Positions 1 to 7,374 of a stretch of 64,000 nt of DNA are shown one piece after another. Made by a program: the position numbers and the translations under genes. Each line of letters starts with the position of its first letter. Positions within the stretch are counted from its first letter, which is position 1. The notes below the pieces were generated by a model. That model saw nothing but the letters and a program-made list of their open reading frames with translations. It did not search any database and was not told the DNA's origin. Source of the stretch: Lachnospiraceae bacterium. Lineage in GTDB: Bacteria > Bacillota > Clostridia > Lachnospirales > Lachnospiraceae. The stretch covers positions 61,711 through 125,710 of the forward strand of contig SVFI01000006.1 in assembly GCA_015056905.1 (NCBI GenBank). Direction: 5' to 3'.

Positions 1-97
1 ACAAGCTATTTAACAAGAGATTTACATAACGCGGAAAAGGAATTGAAAAACAGGTAACCATAACACAAAATCGCGGTTTTAAAGGTTAAATAACACC

Positions 98-140
98 ACC
101 ACAAGATATTGTGGTAAGAGATTACGTTAACCACAAGATA
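98..140. promoter_or_regulatory. Repeated ACCACAAGATA motif upstream of purL
   Basis: The 11-base motif ACCACAAGATA occurs at 98-108 and again at 130-140. The first copy continues into TTGTGGT (109-115), making a 7-bp inverted repeat with a 4-nt centre. The pair lies about 55-100 bp before the purL -35 box, as expected for an upstream regulator site, but I cannot name the protein. No gene is visible in 1-290. Confidence 0.35.
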
Positions 141-195
141 AAAACAAATGCAAATAAAATAACGGTCGAAATATAAAGTAAGTTGATGCAATAGG

Positions 196-223
196 TTGAA
201 AAAACACGAAGTTTTTGTATAAT
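196..223 (+). promoter_or_regulatory. purL promoter
   Basis: TTGAAA at 196-201 and TATAAT at 218-223 are separated by 16 bp. Transcription should start near 230, giving a ~60-nt leader before the GGAGG ribosome binding site of purL. No purine riboswitch is recognisable in this short leader. Confidence 0.7.
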
Positions 224-290
224 AAAAATGGTATGTTCTAAAGTACGACATAAATAATAGGAAAACATTAAAAAACGGAGGAGTCATCAG

Positions 291-3200
291 ATGGCTGAAG
301 TAAGACGTATCTATGTAGAGAAGAAAGAGGATTTTGCGGTAAAGGCAAAAGAACTGCACGAGGATCTGAAGAATTATCTCGGAATGAATGACATTGAGAA
401 AGTCAGAGTACTGATTCGTTACGATGTAGAAAATATTTCGGATGAGACGTATAAGAGAGCGTGTCAGACGGTGTTCAGCGAGCCGCCGGTTGATATTTTG
501 TATGAGGAGAGTTTTGATGTGGCAGACGGTGCACGTGTATTCTCCGTGGAATATTTACCGGGACAGTTTGACCAGAGAGCCGATTCGGCAGTACAGTGTG
601 TGAAGTTCTTGAAAGAGGACGAGGAACCGATTATCCAGACTGCGATTACGTATGTGCTGGAAGGAAAGGTGACAGATGAAGAGTTTGAGAAGATTAAAGC
701 ATACTGTATCAATCCGGTAGATTCCAGAGAAACAGGAATGAAAAAACCGGAAACTCTTGTTTCAGACTTTAAAGAGCCGGATGATGTAGTTATATTTGAC
801 GGATTCAAGGATATGGCAGAAGCAGACCTGAAAGATTTGTATGATTCTTTGGGACTTGCTATGACATTTAAAGATTTCCTTCATATCCAGAATTATTTCA
901 AAAATGAAGAAAACAGAGACCCGTCCATGACGGAAATCAGAGTACTTGATACGTACTGGTCTGACCACTGTCGTCACACAACATTCTCGACAGAGCTTAA
1001 GGACGTTGCATTTGATGAAGGATATTACAATGCTCCGATTGTGGAGACGTATGAGAACTATCTTGCTACAAGAGAAGAAATTTTTAAAGGAAGAGATGAT
1101 AAATTCGTATGTCTGATGGACCTTGCTCTCATGGCGATGCGCAAGCTCAAAAAGGAAGGCAAGCTTGATGACATGGAAGAGTCAGAAGAAATCAATGCAT
1201 GTTCCATCGTTGTTCCGGTAGAAATGGACGGAAAGACAGAAGAGTGGCTGATTTTCTTTAAAAATGAGACACATAACCATCCGACGGAGATTGAACCGTT
1301 CGGTGGAGCTGCGACATGTCTCGGCGGTGCCATCCGTGACCCGCTTTCAGGCCGTGGTTATGTATATCAGGCAATGCGTATTACAGGTGCAGCGGATCCG
1401 ACTGTTCCTGTGACAGATACAATGAAAGGTAAACTTTCACAGAAGAAACTCGTTCGCGGAGCTGCGAGCGGATATTCTTCTTACGGTAACCAGATTGGAC
1501 TTGCAACAGGCTATGTCAAAGAGCTGTATCATCCGAATTATGTGGCAAAGAGAATGGAAATCGGAGCAGTTATGGGGGCTGCCCCGAGAAAGAATGTTAT
1601 CCGTGAGACATCCGACCCGGGAGATATCATCGTTCTTCTCGGCGGACGCACGGGACGTGACGGCTGCGGTGGTGCGACAGGCTCTTCCAAAGTGCACACA
1701 ACAAGCTCTATCGAAACCTGCGGTGCGGAAGTACAGAAGGGTAACGCACCGACAGAGCGTAAGATTCAGAGATTGTTCCGCCGCGAGGAAGTCAGCCGCC
1801 TGATTAAAAAATGTAACGACTTTGGTGCAGGTGGTGTGTCAGTAGCTATCGGAGAACTTGCTCCGGGTCTTGTCGTAGATCTTGATAAAGTTCCGAAGAA
1901 ATATGCAGGTCTTGACGGTACAGAACTTGCGATTTCCGAATCCCAGGAACGTATGGCAGTTGTGGTTGACCCGTCGAATGTGGACGAGTTCATGAAATAT
2001 GCAGATGAAGAAAACCTTGAAGCAGTAAAGGTGGCTACGGTAACAGCAGAGCCGAGACTTGTGCTTTCATGGAGAGGAAAAGAAATCGTTAATCTTTCCA
2101 GAGCATTCCTCGACACAAACGGTGCGCATCAGGAAACTTCTGTGAAAGTAGATATGCCAAGTCCGGAGGAGAACTACTTCAAGAAGGTTTCTATCGATAA
2201 AGTAGCGGAAGATGTGAAAGCAGGAAACGTAAAAGGTGCGATTCTCGATACTTTAAATGATTTGAATGTCTGCAGCCAGAAAGGTCTTGTGGAAATGTTC
2301 GATGCATCCATCGGTGCAGGCAGCGTTTATATGCCTTACGGCGGACAGTATCAGCTCACAGAGACACAGACGATGGTAGCTAAGCTTCCGGTTCTGAAAG
2401 GAAAGACAGATACCGTTACGATGATGAGTTACGGTTTCGACCCGTATTTATCAAGCTGGAGCCCATACCACGGCGCTGTTTATGCAGTGCTTGAATCACT
2501 TTCTAAGATTGTGGCAAGTGGTGGTGATTATAAAAAGGTTCGTTTTACATTCCAGGAGTACTTCCGTCGTATGACAGAGGACCCAAGCAGATGGAGTCAG
2601 CCGTTTGCAGCACTTCTCGGTGCTTACGACGCTCAGCTTGGATTCGGACTTCCGAGTATCGGAGGAAAAGACAGTATGTCAGGTACATTCAATGATATCG
2701 ATGTACCGCCGACACTCGTGTCATTTGCTGTGGATATAGCGAAACATCAGGAGATTCTCACACCGGAGCTTAAGAAAGCAGGCAATGTGCTTGTGACATT
2801 CGAGATTCCGAAAGATGAATATGACCTTCCGAAATATGATGAAGTAATGAAGCTGTACGAAGCAGTACATGCAATGATTTTAGATGGTATTCTGCAGTCT
2901 GCATATTCGGTAGACGCAAAAGGTCTTGTTGCTGCTACGGCGAAGATGGCGTTCGGTAACAAACTCGGTGTTGCATACGATGAAAACTTATCCGTGGACG
3001 AACTGTTTGCAAACGGAATCGGTAATATCGTAGCAGAAGTTGCGGCAGATAGACTCTCTGACATTAGTGTCACATACAAGAAAGTCGGTGTTGTGACAGA
3101 GAGCGGCTTCTCATACAAAGATGTGGCAGTAAGTGAAGAAGAGGCACTCAGCAGCTGGACTTCCAAACTGGAAAAAGTATTCCCTACGAAAGCGGAAAAA

Positions 3201-4067
3201 GGTACAGAGCCGGTAAATACAGGACTGTACGATACAAAAGACATTTATGTATGTAAGAATAAAGTAGCGCGCCCGACGGTATTTATTCCGGTATTCCCGG
3301 GTACGAACTGCGAATATGATTCCGGCAAGGCGTTCGAGAGAGCCGGCGCGGATGTTATCACGAAAGTATTTAAGAACATGACAGCAGAAGATATCCGTGA
3401 GAGTGTGGAAGTATTTGAAAAAGCCATCGCACAGGCACAGATTATCATGTTCCCGGGCGGATTCTCCGCAGGAGATGAACCGGATGGTTCTGCGAAGTTC
3501 TTTGCAACTGCATTCCAGAATGAAAAGATGAAGGAAGCAGTTATGAAGCTGTTAAATGAACGCGACGGTTTGGCACTCGGTATCTGTAACGGTTTCCAGG
3601 CGCTTATCAAATTAGGTCTTGTGCCGTACGGTGAGATTTGCGGACAGAAGGAAGATTCACCGACACTTACATTCAACACAATTAACCGTCACATATCCAA
3701 GATGGTTTACACGAAGGTCGTTTCCAACAAATCACCTTGGCTGTCACTTGCAGAGGTTGGCAAGACTTACGTTAGCCCGGCCTCACACGGCGAGGGACGT
3801 TTCGTAGCTCCGAAGGAGTGGATTGATAAGCTGTTTGCAAACGGTCAGGTTGCGACACAGTATGCAGACTTTAACGGAAATATCTCCATGGATGAAGAGT
3901 GGAACGTAAATGGTTCCTATGCATCCATCGAAGGTATTACATCTCCGGACGGAAGATGCTTCGGTAAGATGGCGCATGCAGAGAGACGCGATGAGGCGGT
4001 TGCAATCAATATCTACGGAGAACAGGATCTTAAGATCTTTGAATCCGGTGTTGCTTACTTCAAATAA
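291..4067 (+). CDS. purL: Phosphoribosylformylglycinamidine synthase, single-chain
   Basis: Converts FGAR, glutamine and ATP to FGAM in step four of purine synthesis in the cytoplasm. At 1258 aa this is the large one-chain form, with synthetase and glutaminase fused, rather than the separate PurL/PurQ/PurS subunits of Bacillus. Visible signatures are SDHCRH at residues 224-229, the FKNETHNHPTEIEPFGGAAT motif, and a C-terminal class I glutamine amidotransferase with FPGGFSAGDEPDGS and the nucleophile Cys1099 in GICNGFQ. The ATG follows an ACGGAGGAG ribosome binding site at normal spacing. It has its own promoter and stands alone: no other pur gene is adjacent, and the next gene is a GntR regulator after a hairpin array. 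Confidence 0.97.
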   Translation: MAEVRRIYVEKKEDFAVKAKELHEDLKNYLGMNDIEKVRVLIRYDVENISDETYKRACQTVFSEPPVDILYEESFDVADGARVFSVEYLPGQFDQRADSAVQCVKFLKEDEEPIIQTAITYVLEGKVTDEEFEKIKAYCINPVDSRETGMKKPETLVSDFKEPDDVVIFDGFKDMAEADLKDLYDSLGLAMTFKDFLHIQNYFKNEENRDPSMTEIRVLDTYWSDHCRHTTFSTELKDVAFDEGYYNAPIVETYENYLATREEIFKGRDDKFVCLMDLALMAMRKLKKEGKLDDMEESEEINACSIVVPVEMDGKTEEWLIFFKNETHNHPTEIEPFGGAATCLGGAIRDPLSGRGYVYQAMRITGAADPTVPVTDTMKGKLSQKKLVRGAASGYSSYGNQIGLATGYVKELYHPNYVAKRMEIGAVMGAAPRKNVIRETSDPGDIIVLLGGRTGRDGCGGATGSSKVHTTSSIETCGAEVQKGNAPTERKIQRLFRREEVSRLIKKCNDFGAGGVSVAIGELAPGLVVDLDKVPKKYAGLDGTELAISESQERMAVVVDPSNVDEFMKYADEENLEAVKVATVTAEPRLVLSWRGKEIVNLSRAFLDTNGAHQETSVKVDMPSPEENYFKKVSIDKVAEDVKAGNVKGAILDTLNDLNVCSQKGLVEMFDASIGAGSVYMPYGGQYQLTETQTMVAKLPVLKGKTDTVTMMSYGFDPYLSSWSPYHGAVYAVLESLSKIVASGGDYKKVRFTFQEYFRRMTEDPSRWSQPFAALLGAYDAQLGFGLPSIGGKDSMSGTFNDIDVPPTLVSFAVDIAKHQEILTPELKKAGNVLVTFEIPKDEYDLPKYDEVMKLYEAVHAMILDGILQSAYSVDAKGLVAATAKMAFGNKLGVAYDENLSVDELFANGIGNIVAEVAADRLSDISVTYKKVGVVTESGFSYKDVAVSEEEALSSWTSKLEKVFPTKAEKGTEPVNTGLYDTKDIYVCKNKVARPTVFIPVFPGTNCEYDSGKAFERAGADVITKVFKNMTAEDIRESVEVFEKAIAQAQIIMFPGGFSAGDEPDGSAKFFATAFQNEKMKEAVMKLLNERDGLALGICNGFQALIKLGLVPYGEICGQKEDSPTLTFNTINRHISKMVYTKVVSNKSPWLSLAEVGKTYVSPASHGEGRFVAPKEWIDKLFANGQVATQYADFNGNISMDEEWNVNGSYASIEGITSPDGRCFGKMAHAERRDEAVAINIYGEQDLKIFESGVAYFK

Positions 4068-4097
4068 ACAGAATATATTCCAGCTAATGATGAACGA

Positions 4098-4269
4098 CGG
4101 GGTATTAAGAGACATTGATTTGTTTCTGATACCCCGTTTTGCATGATAGCGGGGTATCAGCGGTGATATTTTCTTTCCTATACCCCGGAGGGCAAAGAAT
4201 ACACCATTAAAAAGCAAAAAACAGAGCGAAACGGGGTAGTGAGATAAAAAATTTGTTCTTAATACCCCG
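4098..4269. repeat. Array of three 38-bp hairpins, CGGGGTAT arms
   Basis: Three inverted repeats sit in the 356-bp gap after purL: 4098-4136, 4150-4187 and 4232-4269. Each has CGGGGTAT (third copy CGGGGTA) facing ATACCCCG across an unrelated 22-24 nt loop. The first is followed by GTTTTGC and could terminate purL transcription. The arms are conserved while the loops are not. A second array with the same arms lies at 17678-17838. I see no ORF in this gap. Confidence 0.85.
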
Positions 4270-4336
4270 GGCAATATAATGAGTATAACCAAGGTAATAT
4301 GAGGGGGAGGAAAAGTGACACTCTTTCCGCAAAAGC

Positions 4337-4373
4337 TTGACGTATTGTATCGTTTGCATTATTATAAATAATA
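4337..4373 (+). promoter_or_regulatory. Promoter and likely operator of the GntR operon
   Basis: TTGACG (4337-4342) and TATTAT (4360-4365) are spaced by 17 bp. The -10 box forms one arm of an inverted repeat, TATTAT-AA-ATAATA (4360-4373), a plausible autoregulatory operator for the downstream GntR protein. That assignment is inference from position. Confidence 0.5.
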
Positions 4374-4423
4374 CAAAAACACAGTGCATAAACATGAAAA
4401 ATAATTACGGAGAGGGAACAGAT

Positions 4424-4804
4424 ATGATTATCGTATTACAGGACGGCTGTGATATTCCGGTATTTAAACAGATTCGAAACCAGATTGTCATGGGGATTTC
4501 AGATGGTAGACTGAAGCCGGGAGAAAAACTACCGACAGTACGGGCACTGGCGGAAGAGATTGGTATCAATTCTATGACGGTAAGTAAAGCGTATCAGCTT
4601 CTGAAACAGGAAGGTTATATTATGACGGACAGACGCAATGGTGTCCGTGTCAGAGAAAGTTTTGCGCTGACACCCGGACTTTCGGCGGAGGCGGAGCAAC
4701 AGCTTGCGCAGCTGATTTCGGAGGCAAAGGTCAAAGGAATGCCCAGAGATGAGTTCGTTGCCATCGTAGATAAGTATTTTGCGGATAGGGGGATTGAGGA
4801 ATGA
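4424..4804 (+). CDS. GntR-family regulator, YtrA-like short form
   Basis: A 126-aa DNA-binding regulator. The winged helix-turn-helix fills residues ~10-75 with the GntR signature GEKLPTVRALAEEIGINSMT and the recognition-helix run KAYQLLKQEGY. Only a ~45-aa helical tail follows, so there is no FadR, UTRA or aminotransferase effector domain; this is the YtrA subfamily layout. I chose the ATG at 4424 because a GGAGAGGG site precedes it; the longer reading frame upstream overlaps the promoter. Its stop overlaps the next ATG (ATGA at 4801), so it is translationally coupled to a membrane protein. YtrA-type regulators usually control the membrane or ABC proteins encoded with them. Confidence 0.88.
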   Translation: MIIVLQDGCDIPVFKQIRNQIVMGISDGRLKPGEKLPTVRALAEEIGINSMTVSKAYQLLKQEGYIMTDRRNGVRVRESFALTPGLSAEAEQQLAQLISEAKVKGMPRDEFVAIVDKYFADRGIEE

Positions 4805-6192
4805 GCGTGACAGGACTGATTTTAACAATATGTTTATATCCTTTCATACTGATTATGTATGTATTGTTGAAAAATGATGCAGAGCCGAAAAACGGATTAT
4901 ATTATGGGGTAAAATTGCAGAAAGAGTATCGAAAAGACGAAGCGGTAGAGGAGATTTCAGCGGTCTACAAAAAGCAGATGAAGCGTTGCTTGTGGATTAT
5001 GATGTTGGCCCCGCTTCCGGCGCTATTCATTCCGTGGGATTCGATCGTTGTGGCAGTATGGATGGTGTGGCTTACGGTGTCGATCTTCATTTTCTTTGTT
5101 CCGTTCGCCGTTGCGAACCGGAAGTTAAAAGACCTTAAGGAAGAAAAGGGATGGATGGAAGCAAAGATAACGGATATCCGGATAGAAATGAAGGATGCGG
5201 GCAGAATTCGACGTGTCAAATGGTATCATTTTTTTCCGCAGTGCCTGATTAGCACGGCAATTTTTGTATGGACAATGGTCGGAGACTGGGGAAACAGAGC
5301 ACAACCGCTTCTGATTATGAGTGCTGGCTTTGCAGGGATTTCCTTTTTGTTCTGGTGGCTTTCTGCGTGGGAGGACCGCAAAAAAACGCAGATTATCAGT
5401 TCTGACAGTGATGTCAATGTGAATTATAACCGTGCCAAAAAGAACCAGTCCAAGAATTTCTGGGTGGCATGTGCATGGGTTAATGTACTTTACATGGTTG
5501 GAATGTTGTTTTCCGTAAATGAGTGGGGACAATTTACAGATGTGTTTTGGTGGGTAAACGGAGCCTACGTTGCGGTTACGGTTTTTCTCGTTGTATGGCT
5601 TGTAAAAAAGAAAACAGCGCTGGATAAAACATATGAAGATAGGCGCGATATGGAAATGGCGGAAGATGACGATGACAACTGGATTTGGGGGCTGATTTAT
5701 TACAATCCGAAGGACAGACACTCCATGATAGAAAAGCGTGTCGGTATTGGTACTTCCATAAATATGGCGACGCCGACAGGAAAGGGATTTGCTATCTTTT
5801 GCGGTCTGTCGCTGTTATCTATGCCGATTATCAGCATATGGGTCATGATGCTTGAGTTCACACCGATACAGCTTGTTGCAACCCAAGGGGAAGTACAGGG
5901 AAATCATTTGAGGCAGGAATATGTAATTCCGATGTTAAACATCGAAGATGCAGAACTTTTGACGGAACTTCCGAAGATGTCCAGAAACAGCGGAACTGCG
6001 ATGGAAACACTCAAGAAAGGGAGCTGGAGCGTAAAGGAAGAAGAAGGCAGCTGTAGTGTTTTCCTGAATCCGAAAAACAGTTTATTCCTGCGGATTGAAA
6101 CGCCTAGCAAGGTATATTATCTCAGCGGAGACAGCGACGCCGAAACAAGGACGGTATATGATGCAATCATGATGTATCAGGAAAATGAGTGA
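4801..6192 (+). CDS. Multipass membrane protein with DUF5808-like motif
   Basis: A 463-aa integral membrane protein with about seven hydrophobic segments (near residues 3-22, 62-98, 140-160, 165-185, 215-232, 245-265 and 325-350) and a soluble C-terminal ~110 aa. Residues ~295-325 carry the pattern W-x-x-G-x-x-Y-x-NP-x-D-R with K-R-x-G-x-G-x-x-x-N, which resembles the DUF5808 motif found in YtrA-linked membrane proteins. The start overlaps the GntR stop by 4 bp, so the two form one operon. Function is unknown; a transport or envelope-stress role is only a guess from the partner regulator. A strong terminator follows directly. Confidence 0.8.
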   Translation: MSVTGLILTICLYPFILIMYVLLKNDAEPKNGLYYGVKLQKEYRKDEAVEEISAVYKKQMKRCLWIMMLAPLPALFIPWDSIVVAVWMVWLTVSIFIFFVPFAVANRKLKDLKEEKGWMEAKITDIRIEMKDAGRIRRVKWYHFFPQCLISTAIFVWTMVGDWGNRAQPLLIMSAGFAGISFLFWWLSAWEDRKKTQIISSDSDVNVNYNRAKKNQSKNFWVACAWVNVLYMVGMLFSVNEWGQFTDVFWWVNGAYVAVTVFLVVWLVKKKTALDKTYEDRRDMEMAEDDDDNWIWGLIYYNPKDRHSMIEKRVGIGTSINMATPTGKGFAIFCGLSLLSMPIISIWVMMLEFTPIQLVATQGEVQGNHLRQEYVIPMLNIEDAELLTELPKMSRNSGTAMETLKKGSWSVKEEEGSCSVFLNPKNSLFLRIETPSKVYYLSGDSDAETRTVYDAIMMYQENE

Positions 6193-6200
6193 TAAGAAAC

Positions 6201-6235
6201 CCCCGGTCATTCAAAAAGATTGACCGGGGTGATTT
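6201..6235 (+). terminator. Intrinsic terminator of the GntR operon
   Basis: Stem CCCCGGTCA (6201-6209) pairs with TGACCGGGG (6221-6229) around an 11-nt loop, followed by TGATTTATTG. The tail is only moderately T-rich on either strand; it ends the operon on the plus strand and may also serve the convergent gene 6272-6574. Confidence 0.75.
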
Positions 6236-6271
6236 ATTGTCTGCACGACTCAAAAGTCTCATTGCTACAGG

Positions 6272-6574
6272 CTATTCTGTTGTGGTCTCTGCCGGCGGTT
6301 CGGTTGTAATTGTATAGCTTCCGTCGTCACCGAGACTTTCCTGAAGAAGCTCTGCTACATCCTGTGCAGCATCACCGGAGGTGGTAGTGTCTGAGGTGGC
6401 AGAACCTGCCTGCTGCTGCGTATAATATACAAGATAAGCGCTGCCTGCAATCAGAGCAGCGGCAACTAAAATACCGATTATCCATCCGAGAATTTTGTTT
6501 CTTTTCTGCTTTTTCTCTATCTGTTTTTTATTTTTCTTCGCATTCTTGTATGCGTCCATCTTTTTCTGGCTCAT
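6272..6574 (-). CDS. Small single-pass membrane protein, low-complexity tail
   Basis: A 100-aa protein of unknown function. Residues 1-28 are very basic (many Lys), residues ~29-50 form one transmembrane helix (IIGILVAAALIAGSAYLVYY), and the extracytoplasmic tail is rich in Thr, Ser, Gly and Glu. By the positive-inside rule the Lys-rich end is cytoplasmic. A GAGGAG site precedes the ATG on the minus strand. It is divergent from the arsR operon. The composition looks genuine rather than a random frame, but I recognise no family. Confidence 0.7.
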   Translation of the reverse strand: MSQKKMDAYKNAKKNKKQIEKKQKRNKILGWIIGILVAAALIAGSAYLVYYTQQQAGSATSDTTTSGDAAQDVAELLQESLGDDGSYTITTEPPAETTTE

Positions 6575-6668
6575 GTTAGGCTCCTCTCTTTGTGTGTAAT
6601 CTGTTTCTATTTTATTGAACTTTAAATTGATTGTAAAGGATATTTGTGAAAAAAATATGAAACGCCTA

Positions 6669-6721
6669 TTGACATAGTAATAATCGGTTTATATAATAAC
6701 ATATGAACGGGTATTCATATG
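6669..6721 (+). promoter_or_regulatory. Metal-responsive promoter with ArsR/SmtB-type operator
   Basis: TTGACA (6669-6674) and TATAAT (6692-6697) are exactly 17 bp apart. Immediately downstream, over the predicted start site, lies a perfect palindrome CATATGAA-N6-TTCATATG (6700-6721). This matches the ATGAA/TTCAT operators bound by zinc/cadmium sensors such as CzrA, SmtB and CadC. The sensor is encoded 30 bp downstream. Confidence 0.9.
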
Positions 6722-6751
6722 AAAGATTATTCAACTATATAGGAGGTGTGT

Positions 6752-7117
6752 ATGGCCAAGGTATACGAAGAGGTGGAAAAGTGTGAATGCATGCATGTGC
6801 ATGAAGATATCATCCAAAAGGTGGAAGAACATATGCCACAGGAGGAAGAACTTGTAGATCTGGCAGAGTTTTTCCGGGTATTCGGAGACACGACAAGAAT
6901 TCGTATTTTGTATGTGCTGATGTGTTCCGAAATGTGCGTGTGCGACATCGCTACGCTTCTCGGGATGACGCAATCAGCGATTTCGCATCAGCTCAGAGTG
7001 CTGAAGCAGATGGATCTTGTGAAGAACAGAAGGGACGGAAAAACAATTTTTTATTCGCTGGCAGACGGACATATCAAATCCATCTTAAACCAGGGATTAG
7101 ACCATATCAATGAATAA
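6752..7117 (+). CDS. ArsR/SmtB-family metal-sensing repressor, CadC/CzrA-like
   Basis: A 121-aa winged-helix repressor that should release its operator when it binds Zn, Cd or Pb. The N-terminus has a Cys/His cluster (C11, C13, H15, H17) and the helix before the HTH carries CVCD, as in the alpha3N site of CadC. The C-terminal helix contains D-G-H and D-H-x-x-E, resembling the alpha5 interfacial zinc site of CzrA/SmtB. The recognition region is TQSAISHQLRVLK. The ATG at 6752 is 5 nt after AGGAGG; an in-frame GTG at 6746 overlaps that site and is unlikely. First gene of an operon with an HMA protein and a P1B ATPase. Having ligands for both sites is notable but known in CadC and ZiaR. Confidence 0.92.
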   Translation: MAKVYEEVEKCECMHVHEDIIQKVEEHMPQEEELVDLAEFFRVFGDTTRIRILYVLMCSEMCVCDIATLLGMTQSAISHQLRVLKQMDLVKNRRDGKTIFYSLADGHIKSILNQGLDHINE

Positions 7118-7136
7118 ATAACAGGAGGTTTTAAAT

Positions 7137-7358
7137 ATGAAAAAAACAATTATACTTGAGGAACTGGAATGTGCACATTGCGCAGCCAAAATGGAAGCAG
7201 CGGTGAAGGAACTCGCAGGAGTGGAAAACTGCAGTGTTAATTTCCTGACACAAAAGATGGAAATTACGGCAGCAGATGATAAGATGGACGGTATTCTCAA
7301 AGAGGCGGAAAAGATTGTAAAGAAAATCGAGCCGGATGTTGAGTTTGTTATAAAATAA
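7137..7358 (+). CDS. Heavy-metal-associated (HMA) domain protein
   Basis: A 73-aa ferredoxin-fold metallochaperone-type protein. The metal loop is ECAHCAAKME (CxxC near residues 12-15), in the place where CopZ has MxCxxC. It ends in a VEFVIK strand typical of the fold. It lies 19 bp after arsR behind AGGAGG and 16 bp before the P1B ATPase, which itself lacks an N-terminal HMA domain. This protein therefore probably replaces the missing domain in trans, delivering metal to or regulating the pump. The Glu before the first Cys rather than Met fits a Zn/Cd-type rather than a Cu(I)-type site; that is inference. Confidence 0.9.
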   Translation: MKKTIILEELECAHCAAKMEAAVKELAGVENCSVNFLTQKMEITAADDKMDGILKEAEKIVKKIEPDVEFVIK

Positions 7359-7374
7359 CGGGTGGTACTTTGAA

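Noticed and set aside
1..290. Purine (guanine) riboswitch in the purL leader
   Set aside because: The predicted transcript leader is only ~60 nt and the conserved three-way-junction sequences are absent.
4098..4269. CRISPR-like array of short repeats
   Set aside because: The repeated parts are arms of inverted repeats in only three units with irregular gaps, not direct repeats with equal spacers, and no cas gene is in the window.
6727..6973. Two minus-strand ORFs opposite arsR
   Set aside because: They run through the arsR operator and coding sequence without start signals or known domains.
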